Shown in pieces: positions 1 to 8,107 of a stretch of DNA of 35,693 bases. Position 1 is the first letter of the stretch. Each line of letters opens with the position of its first letter. The DNA is from Actinomycetota bacterium (GTDB lineage Bacteria > Actinomycetota > Geothermincolia > Fen-727 > Anoxymicrobiaceae), in NCBI GenBank assembly GCA_016927325.1, contig JAFGMY010000058.1:1-35693 (forward strand), written 5' to 3'. The translations under genes were made by a program, and so were the position numbers. The notes under the pieces were generated by a model, which saw only the letters and a program-made list of their open reading frames with translations, was not told the origin of the DNA and searched no databases.

Positions 1-641
1 CCCAGCGAATAAACCGCGGAACCGATCTCACGCCCGTAGGGCACTATCCTTGTTTCCCAACCCAACTGGACACCTATGCTGTCCAGCTGTTCGGCTACCG
101 TTGTTCCATTGAAGTTTCCGCTGGTCCATATGTACAGGCTCTTTTCCTGAAGCTCCTTAACGATATTTTCGGCCGTCTCCGGATCGGGGGCGGAACCGGC
201 CAATGCGCAGAACCCCGGTGCGGTACCGTCTACGAACTCCACGCCGCGCTCACGCATGATAACGTCGTCGGCTGCACCGAGCCAAATACCGTTAACGGGG
301 TTAGGCCCATCCACATATTTTATAGCTTCCTCGATCTCCTCCATAAAAAGTGTCGCCATCCCGGCATCCAGGGTAGGACCAAGGTAAGGAGTCCACATGT
401 TCTCCGCGGGAACGGGCGGCAGAAGATCCTCCGCGATCTGCATGATCTTCGGACAATCGGAAAGTTTTTCCACTTTCTCACCGGTCATCGCGTAAATGAT
501 CGGAAGGTAGTAGGCAGTGTTGGGAAACCCTATCTCCTGGTTTCCCCCCAGTTTCTCCAGTGCCTCTTCCAACCTCCCCGCAACACGATCATGTATGGCG
601 TGAGCGCCACGAATCGCGGCGCTTGCAATAATCTTAGACAT
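1..641 (-). CDS. acsB: Acetyl-CoA synthase (CODH/ACS acetyl-CoA synthase subunit), N-terminal part, cut by window edge
   Basis: This is the amino-terminal ~213 residues of the acetyl-CoA synthase that joins CO, a corrinoid-borne methyl group and CoA. It is absent from the ORF track because it runs off the left edge. Translating the minus strand from ATG at 641 gives an N-terminus MSKIIASAAIRGAH, then GFPNTAYYLPIIYAMTGE, which resembles the G-Y-P-D-T-A-Y-Y-L-P segment of bacterial AcsB. Only the N-terminal domain, which contacts the CODH subunit and forms the CO channel, is visible. The A-cluster ligands lie outside. A strong AAAGGAGG site 8-9 nt upstream supports the start. It lies 58 nt after cooS, the normal partner. 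The product assignment is family knowledge applied to a clear N-terminal match. Confidence 0.88.
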   Translation of the reverse strand, partial: MSKIIASAAIRGAHAIHDRVAGRLEEALEKLGGNQEIGFPNTAYYLPIIYAMTGEKVEKLSDCPKIMQIAEDLLPPVPAENMWTPYLGPTLDAGMATLFMEEIEEAIKYVDGPNPVNGIWLGAADDVIMRERGVEFVDGTAPGFCALAGSAPDPETAENIVKELQEKSLYIWTSGNFNGTTVAEQLDSIGVQLGWETRIVPYGREIGSAVYSL

Positions 642-699
642 CCAACTAACCTCCTTTAACAGCGCGACTTCTTGCCGCGCCAATAAGCCAAATTCTCAA

Positions 700-2649
700 T
701 TACTCGATTTCCAGTTCCCTTCTCATAGCCATGTCGAACAGCACTCGCTCGCGCTTTCCGAGAATTCCGAGCGCTTCGCGCTTCTTGTCAATGTGGGTGA
801 GTATCTTTCCAACCATCTTTTCAGGGTCGGACTCAAAGTCCCACATCGCTCCATAGATGTTCTCATACTCCTTGAACAGAAAATCGGTAAATTTCTGGCT
901 ACCGAGAGTCGGCCATTTCACGCCAAAAACCGTATACACTCCACTGGTAACGAAGTAGTGGCCGATAGATATTGCTTTTTCGCTCATCCACTCCGGCGCC
1001 GCGCCGGCAACCGGCAGATCGCTGATATCCTTTCCGAGGCCCCCCTCTTTGACCATCGCGGTGCATGACATCAATATCCGGCTGTTATCGACGCAAGAAC
1101 CTGCATGCAGAACCGGCGGAATCCCGACGGCCTCACATATCTCATAAAGGCCCTTGGGGCACTTATCCTTAGCGCTTTCCGGCGACATCAAACCGGTCTT
1201 AGCGACCGACTGCGCCGCGCAGCCCGTCATTACCACCAGACAACCGTTGGCCACAAGCTCCTCGGTCACCCGCTGATGAATCAAGTCATGCGGCACCCTT
1301 GGGTTGTTACACCCCACCACGCCGACTACCCCGCGGATCCGGCCGTCGATAATGCCGTCGTTCAACGGGCGGTAAGAAGCTCGGAAACGGCCGCCCAGCA
1401 TATAATTGATGTACTCGTGTGTGTAACCGCCGATGAACTCCTCGGTGTCCTTCGGGATATCGACTTTGCCCCGGTTTGAGAAGTTATCGATCGCCATTTC
1501 AACGATCTTTTCCGCGGTCTCGAGAGCGCTTTCTTCATGGAACTCCAGGTGCTCCGCCAGCGGCATTTTACCCTTGGGGCTCGTCGTGATAACTTTGGTG
1601 TGATAACACTGTGACAACTGGCCGATCGCCTGGTAGATGCACTGTACGTCGACTACCATCGCTTCCACTGCACCAGTCAGTATCGCCATTTCCTGCTGCA
1701 AAACATTCCCGGCGATGGGTATTCCGTGCCTGGAAAGGATCTCATTCGCGGTACAGCAGATACCGGAGATGTTGATTCCGCTCGCGCCTTTCTCCTTGGC
1801 TTTTTCAATCAACTTTGGATTCTGCACGGCAAGCAGTATCATTTCGGAAAGAAGAGGCTCGTGCCCGTGGACGATAATGTTTACCTGGTCCTCTTCAAGG
1901 ACACCCAGGTTTATCTTCGACTTTATAGCTTTGGGTGAACCAAACAGGACGTCCTGAAGTTCAGTGGCAAGCATCGATCCGCCCCACCCGTCACCGAGCG
2001 CGCATCGTGTCCCCTGGATCATGATATTTTCCATCTCCTGGTCCACGCCGATGTGTGTACGGTGTAAAACCTCGACGATTTCACGGTCTATGCCCCTCGG
2101 GAATACCCCAAGCTTCCGCCAGAGTTCCTGCCTTGGCTCCGGGGCCCTCTGAGCGAACTCTATTTCTCCGGTCTGGTTGCCGAACATCGCAAGGCATTTC
2201 TCGCCGACCTCCAGGCCGATCTCCTCTATCGGTCGGTCCCCGACTTCCACACCGATATCCGCCGCGATCTCCAGCAGCCTCATCCTATCCTTGATTTTAT
2301 AATCCGCAGTTTCGCCTTTCGACGCCATTATCATGGTCTCGGCTACAGCGCGCCCGTGGTCTGAGTGAGCAGCTGCCCCTCCGGCAATCATTCTTACGAA
2401 ATTCCTTGCAGCCACCACTTCGGCGGTCGCCCCGCAGATGCCACGCTTCTCCGGTTCGCCTTCCTTCTTGGGCGGCGTCAGCCTGCAGGGGCCCATGGCG
2501 CAGTTCTTGCAGCAGATGCCGCTTTCGCCGATGGTGCAGGCTTTCATCTGCTCAGTCCTGGAAAAAGCGGTCGACTGGTCTTCGCCCGCCGCTTTCTTGA
2601 GCATTTCAATCGTCGCGTCGCACGACGTTCTTTCTGATAAATCACTCAC
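700..2649 (-). CDS. acsA: Ni-dependent carbon monoxide dehydrogenase catalytic subunit
   Basis: The enzyme interconverts CO2 and CO at a Ni-Fe-S C-cluster and, next to acsB, feeds CO to acetyl-CoA synthase. All expected ligands are present (numbered from the GTG start): D-cluster C38 and C46; B-cluster C47, C50, C55 and C72 (CCKNCAMGPCR); C-cluster H263, C298/C299, C337, C447, C477 and C519; plus the AHSDHG histidine track and the lysine of MSEKA. At 649 aa the length is usual for the family. The ORF track begins at a TTG (2658) that sits directly against GAGGAG. The GTG at 2647-2649 lies 9 nt after that Shine-Dalgarno site and is the better start. It is flanked by acsD (62 nt) and acsB (58 nt). 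It could also be called cooS. Family assignment is firm. Confidence 0.95.
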   Translation of the reverse strand: MSDLSERTSCDATIEMLKKAAGEDQSTAFSRTEQMKACTIGESGICCKNCAMGPCRLTPPKKEGEPEKRGICGATAEVVAARNFVRMIAGGAAAHSDHGRAVAETMIMASKGETADYKIKDRMRLLEIAADIGVEVGDRPIEEIGLEVGEKCLAMFGNQTGEIEFAQRAPEPRQELWRKLGVFPRGIDREIVEVLHRTHIGVDQEMENIMIQGTRCALGDGWGGSMLATELQDVLFGSPKAIKSKINLGVLEEDQVNIIVHGHEPLLSEMILLAVQNPKLIEKAKEKGASGINISGICCTANEILSRHGIPIAGNVLQQEMAILTGAVEAMVVDVQCIYQAIGQLSQCYHTKVITTSPKGKMPLAEHLEFHEESALETAEKIVEMAIDNFSNRGKVDIPKDTEEFIGGYTHEYINYMLGGRFRASYRPLNDGIIDGRIRGVVGVVGCNNPRVPHDLIHQRVTEELVANGCLVVMTGCAAQSVAKTGLMSPESAKDKCPKGLYEICEAVGIPPVLHAGSCVDNSRILMSCTAMVKEGGLGKDISDLPVAGAAPEWMSEKAISIGHYFVTSGVYTVFGVKWPTLGSQKFTDFLFKEYENIYGAMWDFESDPEKMVGKILTHIDKKREALGILGKRERVLFDMAMRRELEIE

Positions 2650-2711
2650 GTGTCTCAACTCCTCGCTCTTCTTGAGCTTTTTATGTTAACCAGGTTGACT
2701 GGGGCTCCCGG

Positions 2712-3647
2712 CTACATCAACGAATCAATCACTTTCCGGACCGTCTTAATGGCATCCGGATGCCTCATCATAACAATGTTGGCTCCAGCCATCAGCAGGC
2801 AAGAGGCGGTGATTATCTCCCAGAATACACCGCGCCTGCTCTCGTCCCCCCACTCCGGGAACTCTGAAGCCGGCGCCTTTGCCTCCTTCGCTTTCCACGA
2901 CTCCCAACCTACATCCGCAATAAGTGGCATCTGGGTCATACCATCGTCCTGCTGGAGCGCGGCGATCTTCAACCTCTCCATTACCGAATAAGAATATTCA
3001 AGTCCATATCCCAGAGCCCCGGTAGTCGGGTCTATGATGATGCTTCCCACGTCAACGCCTAAATTGGAGAGCAGTACATTCAACTGCTTCGCCAGGTTGA
3101 CGTCTATCGGGGTCTTGGCAACGACACTCTGCTTGTAACCCAGTGAAGCGGCGCCGATAGTCTTGAAATTGTCCTCAACCGCGGGTCCCAGCAATACGTT
3201 CTTCCCTTCCGTCGCGGTCGCAACTGCTTTCAGGACCTCGCCGTCTTTTTCCACATCTTCGGCACCATAGACAATCACCGGAACATCTACGGCCTCTACT
3301 ACAGATTTCGCAGTCTGTGCCGCTTCTTCGGCCGACTTGTCGTCACCCTTCGGATCTGTGCTCTTGAGCCTGAGCGCTATAAGGTCCGCACCCCACTCGT
3401 CCTGGGCTTTCTTCGCCCACACTACCGGATCGGAGATAACATCAGCGAGCGGCTCCATAACAGCCGGAGGCCACCCCTGGGGATTATCGTCGCATACCTC
3501 AACCGCAATCAGCGGCCTGTTGGGCATTTGCCCGTCAAATAGATAAAATGGCAAAACATTTTCACCGCCAACCTTTACATCACCCGTTCCCAGGGAGACC
3601 TCGCGAATCTTTGATTCGGTTGTCTCAGTCGGCATCTCAAACGCCAT
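2712..3647 (-). CDS. acsD: Corrinoid iron-sulfur protein small subunit (CODH/ACS delta)
   Basis: This is the TIM-barrel small subunit of the corrinoid Fe-S protein that carries the methyl group from methyl-H4F to acetyl-CoA synthase. The 311-aa length is typical. Recognisable segments include RPLIAVEVCDDNP near the N-terminus, ADLIALRLKSTDP, LIADVGWESWKAKEA, and a C-terminal GVFWEIITASCLLMAGANIVMMRHP. No Fe-S motif is present, as expected, because the cluster and most of the corrinoid-binding site are on AcsC. acsC is not in the window and probably lies beyond the left edge. The ATG at 3647 has AAGGAAG about 9 nt upstream. A second in-frame ATG four codons later is possible but less well placed. 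It sits between folD and cooS in one operon. Confidence 0.93.
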   Translation of the reverse strand: MAFEMPTETTESKIREVSLGTGDVKVGGENVLPFYLFDGQMPNRPLIAVEVCDDNPQGWPPAVMEPLADVISDPVVWAKKAQDEWGADLIALRLKSTDPKGDDKSAEEAAQTAKSVVEAVDVPVIVYGAEDVEKDGEVLKAVATATEGKNVLLGPAVEDNFKTIGAASLGYKQSVVAKTPIDVNLAKQLNVLLSNLGVDVGSIIIDPTTGALGYGLEYSYSVMERLKIAALQQDDGMTQMPLIADVGWESWKAKEAKAPASEFPEWGDESRRGVFWEIITASCLLMAGANIVMMRHPDAIKTVRKVIDSLM

Positions 3648-3677
3648 TTTCCTTCACTTCCTTTCTAACCTTATATC

Positions 3678-3710
3678 TGTCTGGTTTCATTGATATTTCT
3701 CAATCAGACA
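3678..3710. other. Imperfect intercistronic hairpin between folD and acsD
   Basis: TGTCTG pairs with CAGACA, and inner ATTGA with TCAAT around a six-base loop; GTTTC bulges on one side. It lies in the 88-nt gap between folD and acsD, the widest gap inside the operon. No T-run follows, so it is more likely an mRNA processing or stability element, or chance, than a terminator. Confidence 0.3.
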
Positions 3711-3735
3711 TGCCGTAAACATCGCACTCACTGTT

Positions 3736-4647
3736 CTATTCCAGCCCCGCCTGCATTTTAGCGGCGGTCAGGGCGTTCTTGAGCAGCATCATATTAGTGA
3801 CCGCTCCAACCCCGCCCGGCACGGGAGTTATAGCCTTGGCTTTTTCCTTCACGTCGTCGAAATCGACGTCTCCGACCGTCCTGGTCTTTGGCTTGCCCTT
3901 GTCGTTCAATACCGGATTGCCCTCTTCATCCAGGACTTTTACCCTGTTGATGCCGACATCTATCACAACCGCACCCTCTTTTACCAGGTCCGATGTAATA
4001 AGCCCCGCTTTCCCGGCGGCGACGATCAGTATATCCGCACCGGTCGTGTGCTTCTCCAGGTTGCCCGCCTGGGAAGTAAATATATGCGCTACGCTTGTCG
4101 TCGCGTTCCGGTTCAGTGCCAGCAGAGCGACCGGCTTTCCAACTATATTGCTGTGCCCCACGACAACGATTTCCGCGCCTTCAAACTCAACCCCTACGCG
4201 CTCCATCAGCTCAATGCAGGCCGAAGGAGTACATGGAGCCAGAGTCGGCTCTCCAAGGGTCAACCTTCCCATATTGAACGGGTGGAAGCAGTCGATGTCC
4301 TTGTCCACGCGGATGGTATTGATCACCGCCGAATCTGAAATGTGACCGGGAAACGGCCTCAGGGGAAGGATTCCGCTAACCTTGGGGTCCTCATTCAATT
4401 CTTTTACCACATTGACCACCTCTTCCTCGGTGGTCTCCTCCGGAAGGCTCTTGTCGATGTAATTGAACCCTACGGATTCACAGTTTTTCTCCACCTGGCC
4501 CCTGTACATCCTTGACCCGAAATCGTCTCCCACAAGCAGGGTTGCGATACCGGGGGTAATTCCTTTGTCGGCGAGCTTCTTTTTTTCAACTACTATTTCG
4601 TCCTTGATCTCATCAGCCACCGCGTTGCCGTCTATGATCTCAGCCAT
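3736..4647 (-). CDS. folD: Methylene-H4F dehydrogenase of the FolD family, cyclohydrolase residues missing
   Basis: FolD-family protein of 303 aa, normally bifunctional methylene-H4F dehydrogenase and methenyl-H4F cyclohydrolase. The C-terminal signature ITPVPGGVGAVT and the DKDIDCFHPFNMGRL segment identify it. Key sites deviate. In the Y-V-x-x-K motif (catalytic Lys56 in the human/E. coli enzymes) the sequence reads Y48-R-G-Q-V52, so Val replaces Lys. In GILVQLP it reads GILPLRPFP, so the conserved Gln is Leu. GRSNIVG is GHSNIVG, and the CHSRT segment is AHIFT. From known mutants, loss of Lys and Gln abolishes cyclohydrolase while dehydrogenase can persist. The neighbour fchA would supply the missing step. 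The start is the ATG at 4647, with GAGGTG 6 nt upstream overlapping the fchA stop; the longer track ORF begins inside fchA. Confidence 0.9.
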   Translation of the reverse strand: MAEIIDGNAVADEIKDEIVVEKKKLADKGITPGIATLLVGDDFGSRMYRGQVEKNCESVGFNYIDKSLPEETTEEEVVNVVKELNEDPKVSGILPLRPFPGHISDSAVINTIRVDKDIDCFHPFNMGRLTLGEPTLAPCTPSACIELMERVGVEFEGAEIVVVGHSNIVGKPVALLALNRNATTSVAHIFTSQAGNLEKHTTGADILIVAAGKAGLITSDLVKEGAVVIDVGINRVKVLDEEGNPVLNDKGKPKTRTVGDVDFDDVKEKAKAITPVPGGVGAVTNMMLLKNALTAAKMQAGLE

Positions 4648-4657
4648 ATTCAACACC

Positions 4658-5284
4658 TCACCCCAACTTTTCATAAGTCGTCTTTAATACTCTATTTTTC
4701 AACCCGGCTGTATTCGATAGTATATCTTCTATCGCGGACCATTTCTCATCCGCGAAAGCCTTGTCTTCAATACTTGCAAGATTAATCTTCACATTCAGTG
4801 CCGCGGACTGCGCGCCGGCGTCGGCCAGCAAAACCGCGACGCCTGCGTCGCTTACGGCGTTAACGTTGCCGATTTCAGCGGCAAGCTCGCTCAAACGCGC
4901 GACCTCGAGCGCATTCTCGGCAATTTGATAAGGCACCATGGTCGCGTCAAGAAGCGCCTCCTGTATCGCCTTTTTTCTGCTTGATTTCTCCTCGCCGGTC
5001 TCCCGTGGCATTTTAAAAGCCTTTGACAACACCCCGTATACTTCGGTGTCTTTCTGAACCAGTTCCTGAAGATTACGCCTGACACTTTCCGCCGACTCGA
5101 GCAGACCGGCTATGCGATCCTGTACATCACTATATTTTTCTTTTCCAACAGTGAGATTCGCCACCATGCTCACCAGAGCCGCTCCTATGGCAGACGCCAG
5201 AGCGCAGGCGGCACCGCCCCCGGGTTCAGGTGAACCGGAAGCAAGCTTATCCATGAACTGCAGTATCGGACCGTCCATGTACAT
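4658..5284 (-). CDS. fchA: Methenyl-H4F cyclohydrolase (cyclodeaminase/FchA family)
   Basis: This 208-aa protein of the formimino-H4F cyclodeaminase/cyclohydrolase fold converts formyl-H4F to methenyl-H4F. It shows the family N-terminus MDKLASGSPEPGGGAACALA, the SMVANLTVGKEKY segment, and the later EIGNVNAVSDAGVAVLLADAGA segment that matches the folate-site region of the family. It starts 3 nt after cooC stops and ends 10 nt before the folD start, so it is translationally coupled to both. A second ATG two codons in is also possible; GGGGGTGG is within reach of either. Because the adjacent FolD appears to lack cyclohydrolase residues, this gene is probably the only cyclohydrolase of the pathway here. 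Confidence 0.92.
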   Translation of the reverse strand: MYMDGPILQFMDKLASGSPEPGGGAACALASAIGAALVSMVANLTVGKEKYSDVQDRIAGLLESAESVRRNLQELVQKDTEVYGVLSKAFKMPRETGEEKSSRKKAIQEALLDATMVPYQIAENALEVARLSELAAEIGNVNAVSDAGVAVLLADAGAQSAALNVKINLASIEDKAFADEKWSAIEDILSNTAGLKNRVLKTTYEKLG

Positions 5285-5287
5285 CTA

Positions 5288-6058
5288 TCACACCACCCCC
5301 TGAAGAATTTCTTCCAGCATTCCTCGAACCGTAACCATTGCGGGGGACCTGTCGTCCAATTCCACAATAGGGCGGCCATTCAGATCCAACTCGGCGATAC
5401 CGGGGTCGTCGGGAATAAAACCGGCAATATTCAAACCTGTCTCTTCCGCGGCCGCCACCAGTTTTTCATCGACCGGGAATTTAGCCCTGGAAACGACAAG
5501 GTAGGACCTGCCCGTTTCAAGTTCCATCTCCCCACCCAGCTCATCTATTCTCTTCGCCGTCTCCAGGCCCCTCCTGGATGGATCGCTCACGATAAACATA
5601 TGGTCGACCGAACGCGTTGTCCTCCGGCTTAAATGCTCCATTCCCGCTTCATTGTCAATCACTACAAAACGGTAATGCTCCTGCATCCCGTCAAGAAGGA
5701 CCCTGAGCATATTATTAATTGCGCAATAACAACCCGGACCTTCGCCTCTTCCCATACTAAGCAGGTCAAAGTCCCCTGATTCCACGAGTGCCTGCTCCAC
5801 CTGCATCTCAAGAATATCCTGCTTGGACATTCCCGCGGGAAGTTTCTGCTGCTGGATATCACGGGACATGCCCTCCCGAAGAGATCCCACGGTACTGGTA
5901 ATTTCTACGCCGAGGGCCATGTCGAGGTTGCTGTTGGAGTCAGCATCCACGGCGAGTACCGGCTTCAGATTATTATCTATTAAATACTTTATAATCAAAG
6001 CCGACAGTGTGGTCTTTCCGGTGCCCCCTTTGCCTGACACAGCTATAACGGTTGTCAA
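5288..6058 (-). CDS. cooC: CooC-type nickel-insertion ATPase for CODH/ACS
   Basis: This is a MinD/SIMIBI ATPase that helps load Ni into CODH or acetyl-CoA synthase (CooC/AcsF). The 256-aa protein has the deviant Walker A GKGGTGKTT at residues 10-18, a VDADSNSNL switch segment, and the Ni-binding C-x-C pair at C110 and C112 (GPGCYCAINN), at almost the same positions as in studied CooC proteins. The start is a TTG (6058-6056) that overlaps the acsV stop as TTGA. A strong GGAGG 9 nt upstream, inside the end of acsV, supports it. fchA starts 3 nt after its stop. Whether it serves CODH, ACS or both cannot be told from sequence. Confidence 0.93.
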   Translation of the reverse strand: MTTVIAVSGKGGTGKTTLSALIIKYLIDNNLKPVLAVDADSNSNLDMALGVEITSTVGSLREGMSRDIQQQKLPAGMSKQDILEMQVEQALVESGDFDLLSMGRGEGPGCYCAINNMLRVLLDGMQEHYRFVVIDNEAGMEHLSRRTTRSVDHMFIVSDPSRRGLETAKRIDELGGEMELETGRSYLVVSRAKFPVDEKLVAAAEETGLNIAGFIPDDPGIAELDLNGRPIVELDDRSPAMVTVRGMLEEILQGVV

Positions 6059-8040
6059 TTGTCGCTACCTCCAGCTTCCCCCCGCGCGGTGCGAGCCCTT
6101 TCCCTGGCTTCTTCCAGCCTGCGCATAACGGTTGGAAAATTTTTCGAGTGCGTGTGGGGGAGAAACAGCGCCGAAACGTACTGGTCCATGAACTTGGCAT
6201 TCGTGGAAAGCTCGAGATAAGTCATCATCCTGGCTATCCGCTCGGCTTCCTTGATGAGATTGCCGGAAAGCGCCATAAGGTAACTCCCCAGCAGCGAACC
6301 GTTCCCCACAAACTTGATCTTCTCGGTATCAACGTCGGGAAGCAAACCGATAATTATAGCTTTGTCGATCTCGAGATATCTTCCGAAAGCTCCCGCGATC
6401 AGGATTTCGTCCAGCATATCGAGCGTCATGCCCACTTCCTCCATCATAATGTTGATACCGGCGAAAACTGCCGCCTTGGCGCGCATCAGGTTGTCAACAT
6501 CGACATCGGTAATAACAATGTCGCGGTGGGTTCCGGTTTCCTCCGCCCAGGCGATCACGTACTCTCCTCCGTTGTTTCCCTCGCGGACGCGCGGGGTGTC
6601 CAGATCGACGTTTACCTTTCCCCGTTCATCCAGGATGCCTGTAAGGAACATCTCCGCGAGAAGGTCGATCAGGCCTGAGCCGCATATCCCCACCGCATGC
6701 TTGCTGCCGACGGTGATGATCATCGGCTCGAGCGTCGCCTCGTTTATCCTGACCTGCTCGATAGCCCCTCTCGTCGCCCTCATGCCGTGTTTTACACCCG
6801 CCCCTTCAAAAGCCGGACCGGCGGAACAGGAACAGGCCAGCATCCAGTCTTTATTGCCAAGAACCATCTCTCCGTTGGTCCCGATATCGATATAGAGAGT
6901 CATCTTCTCGGAGTTGAACATCCCCGAAGCCAGGACTCCCGCCACGATATCCCCGCCGACATAAGATGCCACACCGGGAGTACAGTGCAGATATACTCCT
7001 GAAGCGATCCTGATGCCCAGGCTGCTTGCCTTTATCCACGGGAAATACTGCGCGACCGGAATATAGGGATCGACCCGGATGTATCTTGGGTCCAGGCCGA
7101 GAAGGAGATGCGTCATCGTAGTGTTTCCCGAGATGCAAAGATGGGTAATGCTGCAAAACTCGATGTTTGTCTTCTCCACCATTTCCTGGATCAGGTTCCA
7201 GATCGTGTTGACCACCGCGGACTGCAGCTTGGCGAGGCCGGTGGCCCTTGTCGAATAGATGATCCGCGATATCACATCTTCGCCGTACGGAATCTGACCG
7301 TTATAGTCAGCCGCCTCGGCGATTACCTTCCCGGTCTGAAGGTCTATCAACTGGGTCGCTATCGTAGTGGTGCCGAGATCGATGGCGATCGCAGCCTGCC
7401 GGAGAGTAGTGTCGCCCTTTTCTATCCTGACCGCTCTCAAATCGCTTCCGCGGTCGAGCACGGTCACCGTGACGTCAAAGGAAGATGCGCGTATCATTCC
7501 CGGCAGAGCCTGAAGCATCGGATAGTCGATGACCAGATCGTTCATTCCCGAAAGTCTGGCCAGGTCCCTTTTTATCCTTTCGGCGTCACTCAGGTTATCC
7601 TCAAGTGTCGGCTTTTCCATAATCAGATGGCGCTTGGTCGTCGGGGGATTGAGCTCCCATTGCGGGAGCCTCTTCGCCCAGTCCTCGGCTGAAAGGGTAT
7701 ATCCCTTGAGCGGAATTGGCGGGCGGCGCGTAAGCGCGCTCTTGTCACCGATCTGAGTCTCGATCGGCACCCTTACCTCGAGATCCGACTCTATGGATGA
7801 GCAGCACGCCAGGACATAACCCTGCTTTACTTCCTCCTCGGACAGTTTGACCCCGAGCTTCTGCTTGACATCGCCCTTTTCCACTATTACCCGGCACTTG
7901 CCGCACGATCCCTCACCGCCGCAGGAAGCGTTGATGTGGACGTCAGCCTTCATCGCCGCCCTCAGGAGGTTCTCTCCCCTGGCGACCTCTATACAACGCT
8001 CTTCGGGATGAAAACACACCCTGCACATATCGTTTTCCAA
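6055..8040 (-). CDS. acsV: Reductive activator of corrinoid protein (RACE family), 2Fe-2S/ASKHA protein
   Basis: This ATP-dependent reductive activator restores Co(I) in the corrinoid Fe-S protein after accidental oxidation. The 661-aa chain has an N-terminal plant-type 2Fe-2S ferredoxin domain (C40, C46, C49, then C79 or C80), a linker, and a C-terminal DUF4445/ASKHA ATPase domain starting near residue 210 (AAIAIDLGTTTIATQL), with a second phosphate-binding loop YIDIGTNGEM and GICGSGLIDLL. Length and order match the AcsV/RACo family. The track start is a TTG at 8040 with AAAGGAG 9 nt upstream. An ATG four codons later is the alternative; the difference does not touch the domain. It lies 67 nt after fhs and overlaps cooC by 4 nt. 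Confidence 0.92.
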   Translation of the reverse strand: MENDMCRVCFHPEERCIEVARGENLLRAAMKADVHINASCGGEGSCGKCRVIVEKGDVKQKLGVKLSEEEVKQGYVLACCSSIESDLEVRVPIETQIGDKSALTRRPPIPLKGYTLSAEDWAKRLPQWELNPPTTKRHLIMEKPTLEDNLSDAERIKRDLARLSGMNDLVIDYPMLQALPGMIRASSFDVTVTVLDRGSDLRAVRIEKGDTTLRQAAIAIDLGTTTIATQLIDLQTGKVIAEAADYNGQIPYGEDVISRIIYSTRATGLAKLQSAVVNTIWNLIQEMVEKTNIEFCSITHLCISGNTTMTHLLLGLDPRYIRVDPYIPVAQYFPWIKASSLGIRIASGVYLHCTPGVASYVGGDIVAGVLASGMFNSEKMTLYIDIGTNGEMVLGNKDWMLACSCSAGPAFEGAGVKHGMRATRGAIEQVRINEATLEPMIITVGSKHAVGICGSGLIDLLAEMFLTGILDERGKVNVDLDTPRVREGNNGGEYVIAWAEETGTHRDIVITDVDVDNLMRAKAAVFAGINIMMEEVGMTLDMLDEILIAGAFGRYLEIDKAIIIGLLPDVDTEKIKFVGNGSLLGSYLMALSGNLIKEAERIARMMTYLELSTNAKFMDQYVSALFLPHTHSKNFPTVMRRLEEARERARTARGEAGGSDN

Positions 8041-8107
8041 CCTTCCGCTCTCCTTTGTTTTAAGGATGCCCGAAGATGCCGGGCCGGCATTACAGGCCGC
8101 TATCCGT

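Noticed and set aside
662-680. Hairpin between cooS and acsB as a terminator
   Set aside because: GCGCGAC/GCCGCGC has one mismatch and no T-run, and acsB must be expressed with cooS; at most a processing hairpin.
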